Shown here: positions 21,715 through 34,520 of the stretch, piece by piece
Layout of the letters: each line of letters starts with the position of its first letter
Position numbering within the stretch: position 1 is the first letter of the stretch
DNA from: Eragrostis nindensis
Lineage: Eukaryota > Streptophyta > Magnoliopsida > Poales > Poaceae
Reading direction: 5' to 3'
Assembly: GCA_012490785.1 (NCBI GenBank)
Contig: JAAXCT010000565.1
Location: 62,001-126,000 of the forward strand
Length of the DNA: 64,000 nt
Made by a program: the position numbers and the translations under genes
Notes under the pieces: model-generated
What the model saw: only the letters and a program-made list of their open reading frames with translations
The model's database searches: none
What the model was told of the DNA's origin: nothing

Positions 21715-24700
21715 TGTCACACCCTAAAATCCAGAGCCAGAAATCAAAGAGATAAAAATCGCTAAAAATTTAAATCTTTTTGTGTGATCTTACCTTGCCA
21801 TGATTTTACGAAAATAAAACTCACTAAAATAAATAAAGCGTAGTCGAATTTGAAATTTCGAAATATAAAATTTGTGCTCAAGTGTTTGCTGCATTTAAAA
21901 ATCTATTAAAAATTTGAAGCATTTGAATTTGCAACAAATAAAATCGAAGTAGGAATTAATCCCAAGATGAATTTCAAAATTTTGAATGTTAATCTTGCGT
22001 TAAAACCTCACCATATGCATTTCTGAATTTGTTTGAATTTATTTGAATTGTTTGTTCGACTTTCGCTTTTGTTCGAATTTGAAATTCCTCCAAATTTCGA
22101 AATCCAGAAAATATCAAACCTTTTCTTCTCTCCTGGGCCGCCCTCTCCTTTTTCCTCCCTTCCGGCCCAACTCCTTCCTTCTCTCTCCCCCGCGCGCTCC
22201 GGCCCATCTCCTTTCCCTCCAGCCCATACCGGCCCAACTCAGCCCGCCCGCCTCCTTCTCCCTCCTCCGGAATTCCCGTCGCCGCCCATACCGCGCCGAC
22301 GAACGCCAACGTCACCGCCACCGCCTCCCTGTTGCCGCCGCCTTCGCGCAACTTGCCGCGCCCGCCAAGTCTGCGAGCTCCACCGCCTCGCCTCGTCGAT
22401 AAAAGGGCACCGAGACCTCCCTCACCGGGCCATTCCCCATTTCTCCCTCTCTTTTTCTCTCTCTCAACTCCGGCAAGCATTCCAGCCGCCGTTGGTAGGC
22501 CCTGTCATCTCCTTCTTCCTCCTATAGCTCCGCCAATCTGTGCTCAACCTCCCCGTGCTCTTCTCGTCCGAAGCCGTGGCCTGACGAGCCAGATCAACGC
22601 TGACCTAGCCGCCGTCTTCTCCCTCATCGCCGACCGCCTCCCGTCACTCTCCGGCTCGACTGAGCACACGGTGCGTTTCCCCATCCTCTCCTCTTTCGTC
22701 CTCACCGCCTCTCGTCCTTCCTTTCCGTTCGCGCGCACCACTTCACCTAGCGCCGCCATGGCCGCCACGCTCGACCTCGCCGCCGGCCACAGTGGGGCCT
22801 TCCCCGGACCGGCTGACCCCACCAATCGGTTCACCGCCCTCACGCGCACGCGCACGGTAGCACGAACTCGAGCGCGAGCACTCTTTCACTCTTTTCCCCA
22901 TCGCTCACCGGCGCGCCGCCCGACTCCGGCGACGTCGCACCGTCTCTCTCGTCGTTCCCGTCGGCGACGTCTTGCATCTGTAGCTTCACCGTCGCGCGCC
23001 AGTCATCCGCGACGAGCTCCCATCGCCTGCCAGCCCTCCTAGCCGCCGCCGGCGAGGATCCCGGCGACGCGCCACCGCCGCGCCTCCTTTCCCGGCCGCG
23101 TTGACCCAGCCCCGCCGCCCGCCGACGTGGCAACGCCACGTCAGCCCGTGGCCCCACCTTGACCCGGTCCCCCTGCCCAGTCAGCCTCCCACTCACCCTC
23201 TCCCTCCATGCACTCGGTCCACGAAGACCAGCGGCACATGAGCCCCTCGGTCCATGGTGGTCTCAGTCCACCAGTTTTTCCAATACAAAAATAATTACAA
23301 AATATCCAGAAAATCCCGGGCCCTGTACACTTTACAGATAAGCCCTCAAGCTTTTCTGTAATTATGTTTAGGTCCTGCATTTTTACAGATAAGCCCCTGA
23401 ACTTTCAAATATTTCTGTTTAGGTCCTGAACTTTTACAGAAACACCCCTATACTTTTCCATAATTATCTTTTAGCCCCTATCTTTTACACCGAGACCCCC
23501 AACTTTCCAAAATTACAGATAGGTCCCTGTCGACTTTCTGTATTTACCGAAAAGCCCTCAGAACCTTTCTTCCCTTGCAAATGAGCCCCCAGACCCCTCT
23601 GGACCCGCGTGTCAGCCACACACACATGCTGGAAATGCTAAGTCCACACGGGACGTACACACGTATTTCTTTTCTAGCACATTTCTTATATCAGAAAATT
23701 CTCAGAGAATTCCCAAAAATACCTGTTTCATTCCTAATCACTTTCCAACCTTTCTTAGCCTCTGATTAATTATGTATCTCTCATACAAAATTAATCAAGC
23801 TAAAATCCTTTAAATCAATTCATTCAAACTTCAAAAACCTATATCTTTTTCATCTTAACTCCAATTTTGGCGAACCTTGCGCCAAAATTCATATAAAATC
23901 ACGCTATATCCAATGCCACCAGAATCAATCCCTTCTAATGATCTTTGATCAATCCCTCTCTTTTTATTGTCTTTTAATTCCCCGTATTTTATTTGTATTC
24001 GTGCATTCATATTTTACATAAGCACGTGCACACTCGTTCAATCTCCGTACAGCACCTAACCGAATTTTAACACATTGTTCCGTCTCCACATGGTGCATTT
24101 TGGCACTAATTCTAGACTCCGTACATAGACCCCGTCTATGTCATAATTCTTTTCCTTTTTAATAAAAAGTTCCGTCTTGGAATATCCTACATCGCCCATC
24201 TCATTGTCCTCCAGTGCCTATCATCACTCGGCATTCAACAGCCCCATATGTCCACCACCTACACAGTCTGAAAATGCTGAATCCACACAGAAAGTGCACA
24301 CACATTTCTTTTCGATCACTTTTCCAGTCTCAGAAAAATCCCAGAAAATCTCCAAAAATGCTATATTATATTCTAAACCTTTTATCCGACCCTTGTTGCT
24401 CCAGATTAATTAGGAATATGGCTATACTTAATTTCTTAGCTTAATCCTGATTAATTTCCTTTCTATAAATATCTTAAATTCATACTTCCTCCGTTTCAAT
24501 TCCGATTCCGATGATTCTTTCACCTAAATTCATCTAAAATTCCTGTCTATCCAACCCAACCAGAACCACAATCTCTGGAGACCCACACTAAACCTTGAAC
24601 TCGTCAATGCCCTAAATTCTTCTCTTGTTCATCGTATCATTTCCCCGGCACATCAATCAAACTTGACACATAGAAATCTCTTTTTACCGCAATGCTTCCC

Positions 24701-26971
24701 ATCACTAACCATGTCACTCAAAACCCCTTGCGCTGCATTCACTGACCTTCATCTAGCCCTTTGATTCATCGATCTCTCTCACTCTTTTTTTTTATTTGGT
24801 CTTTTATTCAAGTCCTTGCATTTTTCTCTGCTTTCGCGCATTCATATCTCACATGAGCACGCACACGGACCACCGTCATGCGCTCGTCGCGTGACAAATG
24901 ATCTTATTAGATGATAAGCTAATGATCATTAAAAAGTACCATAATAAGTAATTAAGATGACACACTTGCACGTTGTATATGTGTTGCATAAGCCTTTATA
25001 TAGATTACAACCTATATAAAGACTTAGTGCCACAAATATACGACAAACACGTACACACACCATCCACCCACCATCTCATACACTCATGCCTTCTTCATGG
25101 TGTTTAGCATCCCTCATCCACAACCAAAAGCCCTAGCGTTCGATGCATCACCCATATTAGCTATAAAACAATATAATCGCTCTTAATGTAAAACTTGCTG
25201 CATCATGAATAATCTGTGTCTTTTGTCGTTCTTTGGTATTCCTTCGCCTTTCCAGTTGGAATTAATTGGATCTTAATTGGCTCTTTTCGATCTTTATTTC
25301 TTTTGCGGTAGTTTGTTTATCCGCGTTGTTTTATACGCTAGATTACGTGAGCTTCGAGAAGAAGCCAGAAGAATTCGAGAAAGAATAGAGAAGGTCAAAG
25401 CTTCAAGAAAAGACTTGAAGACATCAACTTCGACAAAAGAGTCTTAAGACCCAGAACTTAAAGATTAGGATTGCGATTATCAGGCAAGCCCTAACTCCCA
25501 TTGATCATATTGATCCTATGATTGCGAAATTATCCTATTTAGAGCTGTTTATAAATAAATGTGCATGGTATTTAAATGTGATTTAAATGCTAGAAGGTCC
25601 TAGTAATATTTGACTGCCATACCTTGATCTTGAAATATCCTGATTCCTTGTTGAACCTAGGAACCCGCATCATTAATTCATTAATGATGTGCTGGTATGC
25701 TGCTTAGGACTATCACCATGTGTTTAATTAATTTTGCTCACATGCTTTTGTGTTAAAATGCGTGAGTCTTGGTGGTGTGTGTAAATGTGAAAATAGGTGG
25801 AATTGGTAATAAGTGCAACCCCTAGTGAGGGAATGTTTTGACGGGACCAGGCGAGGTAGTCCTCAGTGGGGAGGCTATCTCTGGGACGCCCTTCCCCGTG
25901 GGGATTGGCTATTGAAGATGCCTGGTTCGGTCGTATAAGGACCGGTTCTTGTGCCGCCTTTGCCTAGCACCTTACGCGCAGCCACAAGCCGTATATGGGT
26001 ACGGGATTGGAACCACACCCTACTAGTACTCACCCGGTACCCCCCGGAGGCAGGAGATTGCAACGGAGTCCCAGGAGAAGACTCGACGAGGGTGGCGGCG
26101 AGTCCGGCATTTATTGACTCTGGCCATGTTACTGAATTGTGAAGCCCCTGGTGATGTCCGTGGGGGATGCCGTGGTGGTACCAAGTAGGTATGGAACCTT
26201 TAGTAGGACAGTCCGAACTGGGACCCCGGGGAGGACTGGACTACCTTGTGGGGAAATTTGTGCACCCTTGGCCAAGGTTAAGAAACTTTCCGGAAAGCCG
26301 TGTTCCACGGTATTGGACAACGCGAAGGCATCGGCCACACTATGATTAGAGTTTCCCGTGTGAGTTATCCTTGGCGTGTTTTCGGAATACACCGGCGTGG
26401 AGCCGTGCGCTGGTTTCCGGCCAGCATTAAAAGTGAGGAACTGGCGGGATTGAACCATTATCTCCCCCAGGGCCGACCAACCCCATTATATGATAATAAT
26501 CTTGACTGTAGTTTGTGAACTGGCTTTGTTTGCAAAACAACCCTTGCATAAAAATTGGCTTTTCCGCCAATACAATGAACCCCAGCCTTTACCATTGATA
26601 TACCCTTGCATATGCTTACCCCTTGTGTTAGGGTTTGCTGAGTACCTTATGTACTCACGCGTTTGCGCCTGCTGTTTTTAGTGAAGAGAAGGCTTCGTAG
26701 GAAGCGGCGACGTGTTGGTTTTCGGGTCTGCGTCTCAAGTCTGCTTGTGGCATGGGCCGTGGTTTCCGCTGTTTGCTTCGCCGTTAGTTGGTCGGATGGA
26801 CATGGATGGTCTTAATCCTTGTCGAACCGCCACTAAGGGCTCTATAGCAGGTAATACTTCCTTTATTCAAAGTATGCTTTGGCTATCATATCTGTGTTCT
26901 TGTGCGTATCAGCTACTGATCCAGGGACTGATACATGATGCACAACATACCCTCTTGAGTAGGGTATGACA
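21715..26971 (+). repeat. LTR 1 (about 5.26 kb)
   Basis: TG...CA ends with the short inverted repeat TGTCA/TGACA. The LTR has an AT-rich start, a GC-rich block (22130-23240) with a possible TATA element GATAAAAGGG near 22398, a pyrimidine-rich section with degenerate ACAGATAAGCCC/AGGTCCTG repeats (23320-23600), two related blocks (about 23570-24060 and 24190-24860) and a GC-rich U5-like end. Long proline-rich frames such as 22332-23042 have no recognisable domain. LTR 1 carries private differences, for example CGTTCGCG near 22735 where the other two have CGTTTGCG. Confidence 0.93.
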
Positions 26972-26974
26972 GAG

Positions 26975-26986
26975 TGGTATCAGAGC
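26975..26986 (+). other. Primer binding site, first internal region
   Basis: TGGTATCAGAGC is complementary to the 3' end of plant initiator-Met tRNA and starts 3 bases after the LTR end. It would prime minus-strand synthesis. Confidence 0.95.
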
Positions 26987-27132
26987 AATACTTGACCGTA
27001 GACCGAAAACCTAAGATTTGTTACGCTCGAAAAAGACTATTTTCAAAACTAGATACAAAATCCTTCCTGTATAACCTTTCTTTCTCTTAAAAAGTCCTTT
27101 CTCCCTCATCATCGAAGAATAATCTCGCCTGA

Positions 27133-27903
27133 AAATTTCTGTACACAGCACCACAAGATTTTGACCCAGATGATAACCAGGACTATGTAACTGTTGAAGT
27201 GGAGAATCAATTGTTCCAAGTGTACCGCATGCCGGACTTTGTTCCTAGGCAAAAGAACAAGGACAAAGCAATTATGGGCGTCAGATCACGGATGACCTGT
27301 TTCAATTGTGGCGACCCCAGACACAAATTTCAAGATTGCCCTTTGTACCAACCAAGCGATGAAGAAGAAGCTGCAGCAATCGACGCAAAGGACGACATAC
27401 TCGAACCTCCAGCGACCCCAGAAGAGATTGGATTTTTAGTACAGGAAGAGCATGAGAAACAAGGAACATGGAGTAGCCTGCATGACGCCTACCCGATGTC
27501 AAAGATACTTGAAAGATTAAACAAATTGGAAAGATCAACAAGGAAGATCAGTAGGGAACTCACCAAACTTACTAAAGCTCTGCAACCCAAGAAGGCCAAC
27601 AAGAAACATAACAAGAAAAAGAAGAACAAAAGTCAAGCGTCTGGAGCAAACTCTCAACCGTCCGCCCCAAGAAGCCCCAGCCAGAGTCCGATAAATCAAC
27701 AGAAGAACAGTATTTCTGAGACACCGAGCCACCGCAGACTCTGCTTTCATTGCCGAGATCCAGGACATCTCATTGCAAGCTGTCCCTACAAGAAACTTTC
27801 ATGCACCAAAGCTCAAGAAAGGTATAAAAGAAGTGCCAACACACAAGCCTCCGGTATTGGACAAAGTGGATCCCAATCAACCGTCCAGCAGAAAAATCGA
27901 TAG
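27133..27903 (+). CDS. Nucleocapsid-like Gag fragment with two zinc knuckles, copy 1
   Basis: The frame is open from 27133 to the stop at 27901-27903, about 256 codons. No ATG lies ahead of the conserved part; GTG at 27199 is only an internal codon, so a true start may be non-AUG or come from a spliced or frameshifted leader. Two CCHC knuckles are visible: CFNCGDPRHKFQDCP (about 27301-27345) and CFHCRDPGHLIASCP (about 27743-27787). A Lys-rich, coiled stretch (LERLNKLERSTRKISREL, then KKANKKHNKKKKNKS) lies between them. These are RNA-binding features of retrotransposon nucleocapsid. The capsid part and all Pol domains are missing. It differs from copy 2 mostly by synonymous changes. Confidence 0.8.
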   Translation, partial: KFLYTAPQDFDPDDNQDYVTVEVENQLFQVYRMPDFVPRQKNKDKAIMGVRSRMTCFNCGDPRHKFQDCPLYQPSDEEEAAAIDAKDDILEPPATPEEIGFLVQEEHEKQGTWSSLHDAYPMSKILERLNKLERSTRKISRELTKLTKALQPKKANKKHNKKKKNKSQASGANSQPSAPRSPSQSPINQQKNSISETPSHRRLCFHCRDPGHLIASCPYKKLSCTKAQERYKRSANTQASGIGQSGSQSTVQQKNR

Positions 27904-28790
27904 TTGTTTACCCTCAAAACTTGAGCCTCGCTTGTAGTACGCTCACACCTCGGACCACAATAAATAAATTGCGTTGTTTGTGTGATTTGGTGATTTTATT
28001 GATCGTTGTATTTCTGTTTGAGTGCTCTTAATCAACCCAAACAATATGATAATTTAAACAGCAGCTTCAGAATAGCTTAATGCCCTTCCCAACCTAAACC
28101 CGAACCCTTACCTAAGAAGTCTGCTACCAAGAAGCGCTCGGAATCAAGTCAGTCAAATGAATAACTCAATGATGGTTAAAGATCACAACCCAACTGGAAA
28201 GTTTTGAAGAGGCAATGCTGAAAGACAAGGCATCGGTTGTTTGACAGCCAACAAACATCTAAAGAAATAAAGGAAGTTTGTCAATGACTTGGATTTAAAA
28301 TGGAATGTGAACCCGGAAAGCGAAGGCTACCCTCATGGCAAAACAATCCAGAAATCACAACCTTGGAAGTGGTAACAGTAACCTGTGAACATCCAGATGT
28401 CTTCCAGACAAGTTCTGGAATATCATCTGACCAAGACAGAGAACTCATTGTTAAGCTCCTCTCCTGCACAAAATCCTGATGGCTGAGAGATACTATCTGA
28501 TGACAGCCAATGAACTAGCAGAGATATAAGAACTGTTAGCAGTATTAAAAGAAAGATGTTTCATGAGATGAAAGTTCCCCTCTGTGGGATCACTTGTTCT
28601 GTATGTCAGCAAGAAAGATGGCAGATTCGGAGTGTCACCATCAAAGACAGGCATCCACAGCCCAGGATCAGTGTGTTGATGACCAATTAATGAGACCTAC
28701 GCGCTAGCCAAGCCTTACAGATCGGAATGCCTCAAGACAGCCAGAAACCGAAGCAACAGCCGAGCATCAACCAGAATACCAAGAGCAGAT

Positions 28791-28807
28791 CCTTTTAAGT
28801 GGGGTAG
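28791..28807 (+). other. Extra polypurine-tract-like copy inside internal region 1
   Basis: CCTTTTAAGTGGGGTAG is identical to the 17 bases at the functional tract (29086-29102) but lies 295 bases upstream. The same duplicate is in the second unit at 36179-36195. Confidence 0.8.
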
Positions 28808-29085
28808 GTTCTTTTCTGTCAGCTAGACAATCCTTGAAACCAAAACCTTAGGCCAACCCCTCCCCTGTTAAATCAGCTAACATCGAAGGCCCTCAGAAGC
28901 AAGAAGTTCTGCCTTGTCCCTCCACAAGCTTCAAGCACCTCCGACAATAAAGAGAATCTCACGACAAAGCTCACTACGTCAACAAAGCTCCGACAAGATT
29001 TTGGGTGTTATCACCGTCAAGCGAGAAGACGCAAGAGAAGTTCTACACCAACCCTGAAGTCCCTTTGAATCTCGAGGACGAGATT

Positions 29086-29105
29086 CCTTTTAAGTGGGGT
29101 AGATC
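29086..29105 (+). other. Polypurine tract before LTR 2
   Basis: CCTTTTAAGTGGGGTAGATC directly precedes the LTR start at 29106. It follows CTCGAGGACGAGATT, a sequence commonly seen before the 3' LTR of grass gypsy elements. It would prime plus-strand synthesis. Confidence 0.85.
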
Positions 29106-32100
29106 TGTCACACCCTAAAATCCAGAGCCAGAAATCAAAGAGATAAAAATCGCTAAAAATTTAAATCTTTTTGTGTGATCTTACCTTGCCATGATTTTAC
29201 GAAAATAAAACTCACTAAAATAAATAAAGCGTAGTCGAATTTGAAATTTCGAAATATAAAATTTGTGCTCAAGTGTTTGCTGCATTTAAAAATCTATTAA
29301 AAATTTGAAGCATTTGAATTTGCAACAAATAAAATCGAAGTAGGAATTAATCCCAAGATGAATTTCAAAATTTTGAATGTTAATCTTGCGTTAAAACCTC
29401 ACCATATGCATTTCTGAATTTGTTTGAATTTATTTGAATTGTTTGTTCGACTTTCGCTTTTGTTCGAATTTGAAATTCCTCCAAATTTCGAAATCCAGAA
29501 AATATCAAACCTTTTCTTCTCTCCTGGGCCGCCCTCTCCTTTTTCCTCCCTTCCGGCCCAACTCCTTCCTTCTCTCTCCCCCGCGCGCTCCGGCCCATCT
29601 CCTTTCCCTCCAGCCCATACCGGCCCAACTCAGCCCGCCCGCCTCCTTCTCCCTCCTCCGGAATTCCCGTCGCCGCCCATACCGCGCCGACGAACGCCAA
29701 CGTCACCGCCACCGCCTCCCTGTTGCCGCCGCCTTCGCGCAACTTGCCGCGCCCGCCAAGTCTGCGAGCTCCACCGCCTCGCCTCGTCGATAAAAGGGCA
29801 CCGAGACCTCCCTCACCGGGCCATTCCCCATTTCTCCCTCTCTTTTTCTCTCTCTCAACTCCGGCAAGCATTCCAGCCGCCGTTGGTAGGCCCTGTCATC
29901 TCCTTCTTCCTCCTATAGCTCCGCCAATCTGTGCTCAACCTCCCCGTGCTCTTCTCGTCCGAAGCCGTGGCCTGACGAGCCAGATCAACGCTGACCTAGC
30001 CGCCGTCTTCTCCCTCATCGCCGACCGCCTCCCGTCACTCTCCGGCTCGACTGAGCACACGGTGCGTTTCCCCATCCTCTCCTCTTTCGTCCTCACCGCC
30101 TCTCGTCCTTCCTTTCCGTTTGCGCGCACCACTTCACCTAGCGCCGCCATGGCCGCCACGCTCGACCTCGCCGCCGGCCACAGTGGGGCCTTCCCCGGAC
30201 CGGCTGACCCCACCAATCAGTTCACCGCCCTCACGCGCACGCGCACGGTAGCACGAACTCGAGCGCGAGCACTCTTTCACTCTTTTCCCCATCGCTCACC
30301 GACGCGCCGCCCGACTCCGGCGACGTCGCACCGTCTCTCTCGTCGTTCCCGTCGGCGACGTCTTGCATCTGTAGCTTCACCGTCGCGCGCCAGTCATCCG
30401 CGACGAGCTCCCATCGCCTGCCAGCCCTCCTAGCCGCCGCCGGCGAGGATCCCGGCGACGCGCCACCGCCGCGCCTCCTTTCCCGGCCGCGTTGACCCAG
30501 CCCCGCCGCCCGCCGACGTGGCAACGCCACGTCAGCCCGTGGCCCCACCTTGACCCGGTCCCCCTGCCCAGTCAGCCTCCCACTCACCCTCTCCCTCCAT
30601 GCACTCGGTCCACGAAGACCAGCGGCACATGAGCCCCTCGGTCCATGGTGGTCTCAGTCCACCAGCTTTTCCAATACAAAAATAATTACAAAATATCCAG
30701 AAAATCCCGGGCCCTGTACACTTTACAGATAAGCCCTCAAGCTTTTCTGTAATTATGTTTAGGTCCTGCATTTTTACAGATAAGCCCTGAACTTTCAAAT
30801 ACTTCTGTTTAGGTCCTGAACTTTTACAGAAACACCCCTATACTTTTCCATAATTATCTTTTAGCCCCTATCTTTTACACCGAGACCCCCAACTTTCCAA
30901 AATTACAGATAGGTCCCTGTCGACTTTCTGTATTTACCGAAAAGCCCTCAGAACCTTTCTTCCCTTGCAAATGAGCCCCCAGACCCCTCTGGACCCGCGT
31001 GTCAGCCACACACACATGCTGGAAATGCTAAGTCCACACGGGACGTACACACGTATTTCTTTTCTAGCACATTTCTTATATCAGAAAATTCTCAGAGAAT
31101 TCCCAAAAATACCTGTTTCATTCCTAATCACTTTCCAACCTTTCTTAGCCTCTGATTAATTATGTATCTCTCATACAAAATTAATCAAGCTAAAATCCTT
31201 TAAATCAATTCATTCAAACTTCAAAAACCTATATCTTTTTCATCTTAACTCCAATTTTGGCGAACCTTGCGCCAAAATTCATATAAAATCACGCTATATC
31301 CAATGCCACCAGAATCAATCCCTTCTAATGATCTTTGATCAATCCCTCTCTTTTTATTGTCTTTTAATTCCCCGTATTTTATTTGTATTCGTGCATTCAT
31401 ATTTTACATAAGCACGTGCACACTCGTTCAATCTCCGTACAGCACCTAACCGAATTTTAACACATTGTTCCGTCTCCACATGGTGCATTTTGGCACTAAT
31501 TCTAGACTCCGTACATAGACCCCGTCTATGTCATAATTCTTTTCCTTTTTAATAAAAAGTTCCGTCTTGGAATATCCTACATCGCCCATCTCATTGTCCT
31601 CCAGTGCCTATCATCACTCGGCATTCAACAGCCCCATATGTCCACCACCTACACAGTCTGAAAATGCTGAATCCACACAGAAAGTGCACACACATTTCTT
31701 TTCGATCACTTTTCCAGTCTCAGAAAAATCCCAGAAAATCTCCAAAAATGCTATATTATATTCTAAACCTTTTATCCGACCCTTGTTGCTCCAGATTAAT
31801 TAGGAATATGGCTATACTTAATTTCTTAGCTTAATCCTGATTAATTTCCTTTCTATAAATATCTTAAATTCATACTTCCTCCGTTTCAATTCCGATTCCG
31901 ATGATTCTTTCACCTAAATTCATCTAAAATTCCTGTCTATCCAACCCAACCAGAACCACAATCTCTGGAGACCCACACTAAACCTTGAACTCGTCAATGC
32001 CCTAAATTCTTCTCTTGTTCATCGTATCATTTCCCCGGCACATCAATCAAACTTGACACATAGAAATCTCTTTTTACCGCAATGCTTCCCATCACTAACC

Positions 32101-34359
32101 ATGTCACTCAAAACCCCTTGCGCTGCATTCACTGACCTTCATCTAGCCCTTTGATTCATCGATCTCTCTCACTCTTTTTTTTTTTTGGTCTTTTATTCAA
32201 GTCCTTGCTTTTTTCTCTGCTTTCGCGCATTCATATCTCACATGAGCACGCACACGGACCACCGTCATGCGCTCGTCGCGTGACAAATGATCTTATTAGA
32301 TGATAAGCTAATGATCATTAAAAAGTACCATAATAAGTAATTAAGATGACACACTTGCACGTTGTATATGTGTTGCATAAGCCTTTATATAGATTACAAC
32401 CTATATAAAGACTTAGTGCCACAAATATACGACAAACACGTACACACACCATCCACCCACCATCTCATACACTCATGCCTTCTTCATGGTGTTTAGCATC
32501 CCTCATCCACAACCAAAAGCCCTAGCGTTCGATGCATCACCCATATTAGCTATAAAACAATATAATCGCTCTTAATGTAAAACTTGCTGCATCATGAATA
32601 ATCTGTGTCTTTTGTCGTTCTTTGGTATTCCTTCGCCTTTCCAGTTGGAATTAATTGGATCTTAATTGGCTCTTTTCGATCTTTATTTCTTTTGCGGTAG
32701 TTTGTTTATCCGCGTTGTTTTATACGCTAGATTACGTGAGCTTCGAGAAGAAGCCAGAAGAATTCGAGAAAGAATAGAGAAGGTCAAAGCTTCAAGAAAA
32801 GACTTGAAGACATCAACTTCGACAAAAGAGTCTTAAGACCCAGAACTTAAAGATTAGGATTGCGATTATCAGGCAAGCCCTAACTCCCATTGATCATATT
32901 GATCCTATGATTGCGAAATTATCCTATTTAGAGCTGTTTATAAATAAATGTGCATGGTATTTAAATGTGATTTAAATGCTAGAAGGTCCTAGTAATATTT
33001 GACTGCCATACCTTGATCTTGAAATATCCTGATTCCTTGTTGAACCTAGGAACCCGCATCATTAATTCATTAATGATGTGCTGGTATGCTGCTTAGGACT
33101 ATCACCATGTGTTTAATTAATTTTGCTCACATGCTTTTGTGTTAAAATGCGTGAGTCTTGGTGGTGTGTGTAAATGTGAAAATAGGTGGAATTGGTAATA
33201 AGTGCAACCCCTAGTGAGGGAATGTTTTGACGGGACCAGGCGAGGTAGTCCTCAGTGGGGAGGCTATCTCTGGGACGCCCTTCCCCGTGGGGATTGGCTA
33301 TTGAAGATGCCTGGTTCGGTCGTATAAGGACCGGTTCTTGTGCCGCCTTTGCCTAGCACCTTACGCGCAGCCACAAGCCGTATATGGGTACGGGATTGGA
33401 ACCACACCCTACTAGTACTCACCCGGTACCCCCCGGAGGCAGGAGATTGCAACGGAGTCCCAGGAGAAGACTCGACGAGGGTGGCGGCGAGTCCGGCATT
33501 TATTGACTCTGGCCATGTTACTGAATTGTGAAGCCCTGGTGATGTCCGTGGGGGATGCCGTGGTGGTACCAAGTAGGTATGGAACCTTTAGTAGGACAGT
33601 CCGAACTGGGACCCCGGGGAGGACTGGACTACCTTGTGGGGAAATTTGTGCACCCTTGGCCAAGGTTAAGAAACTTTCCGGAAAGCCGTGTTCCACGGTA
33701 TTGGACAACGCGAAGGCATCGGCCACACTATGATTAGAGTTTCCCGTGTGAGTTATCCTTGGCGTGTTTTCGGAATACACCGGCGTGGAGCCGTGCGCTG
33801 GTTTCCGGCCAGCATTAAAAGTGAGGAACTGGCGGGATTGAACCATTATCTCCCCCAGGGCCGACCAACCCCATTATATGATAATAATCTTGACTGTAGT
33901 TTGTGAACTGGCTTTGTTTGCAAAACAACCCTTGCATAAAAATTGGCTTTTCCGCCAATACAATGAACCCCAGCCTTTACCATTGATATACCCTTGCATA
34001 TGCTTACCCCTTGTGTTAGGGTTTGCTGAGTACCTTATGTACTCACGCGTTTGCGCCTGCTGTTTTTAGTGAAGAGAAGGCTTCGTAGGAAGCGGCGACG
34101 TGTTGGTTTTCGGGTCTGCGTCTCAAGTCTGCTTGTGGCATGGGCCGTGGTTTCCGCTGTTTGCTTCGCCGTTAGTTGGTCGGATGGACATGGATGGTCT
34201 TAATCCTTGTCGAACCGCCACTAAGGGCTCTATAGCAGGTAATACTTCCTTTATTCAAAGTATGCTTTGGCTATCATATCTGTGTTCTTGTGCGTATCAG
34301 CTACTGATCCAGGGACTGATACATGATGCACAACATACCCTCTTGAGTAGGGTATGACA
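29106..34359 (+). repeat. LTR 2 (shared by both units, about 5.25 kb)
   Basis: Nearly identical to LTR 1 and LTR 3. Private differences include CACCGACGCGCC near 30298, a one-base loss in GATAAGCCCTGAAC near 30780, and a longer uninterrupted T run near 32176. It is the 3' LTR of the first unit and the 5' LTR of the second. Confidence 0.93.
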
Positions 34360-34362
34360 GAG

Positions 34363-34374
34363 TGGTATCAGAGC
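34363..34374 (+). other. Primer binding site, second internal region
   Basis: TGGTATCAGAGC, initiator-Met tRNA type, three bases after the end of LTR 2. Confidence 0.95.
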
Positions 34375-34520
34375 AATACTTGACCGTAGACCGAAAACCT
34401 AAGATTTGTTACGCTCGAAAAAGACTATTTTCAAAACTAGATACAAAATCCTTCCTGTATAACCTTTCTTTCTCTTAAAAAGTCCTTTCTCCCTCATCAT
34501 CGAAGAAGAATCTCGCCTGA

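Noticed and set aside
22332..23042. Long proline/serine/arginine-rich open frame in the LTRs (also at 29723-30433, and a shortened version at 37110-37637)
   Set aside because: It lies in a GC-rich LTR block with open frames on several strands, shows no domain, and is already broken by one base in LTR 3. Conservation simply reflects the youth of the LTR copies.
23320..23600. CRISPR-like spaced repeats (ACAGATAAGCCC / AGGTCCTG units)
   Set aside because: The units are degenerate, irregularly spaced and internal to a plant LTR; similar phrases occur in the related LTR at 1256-1480.
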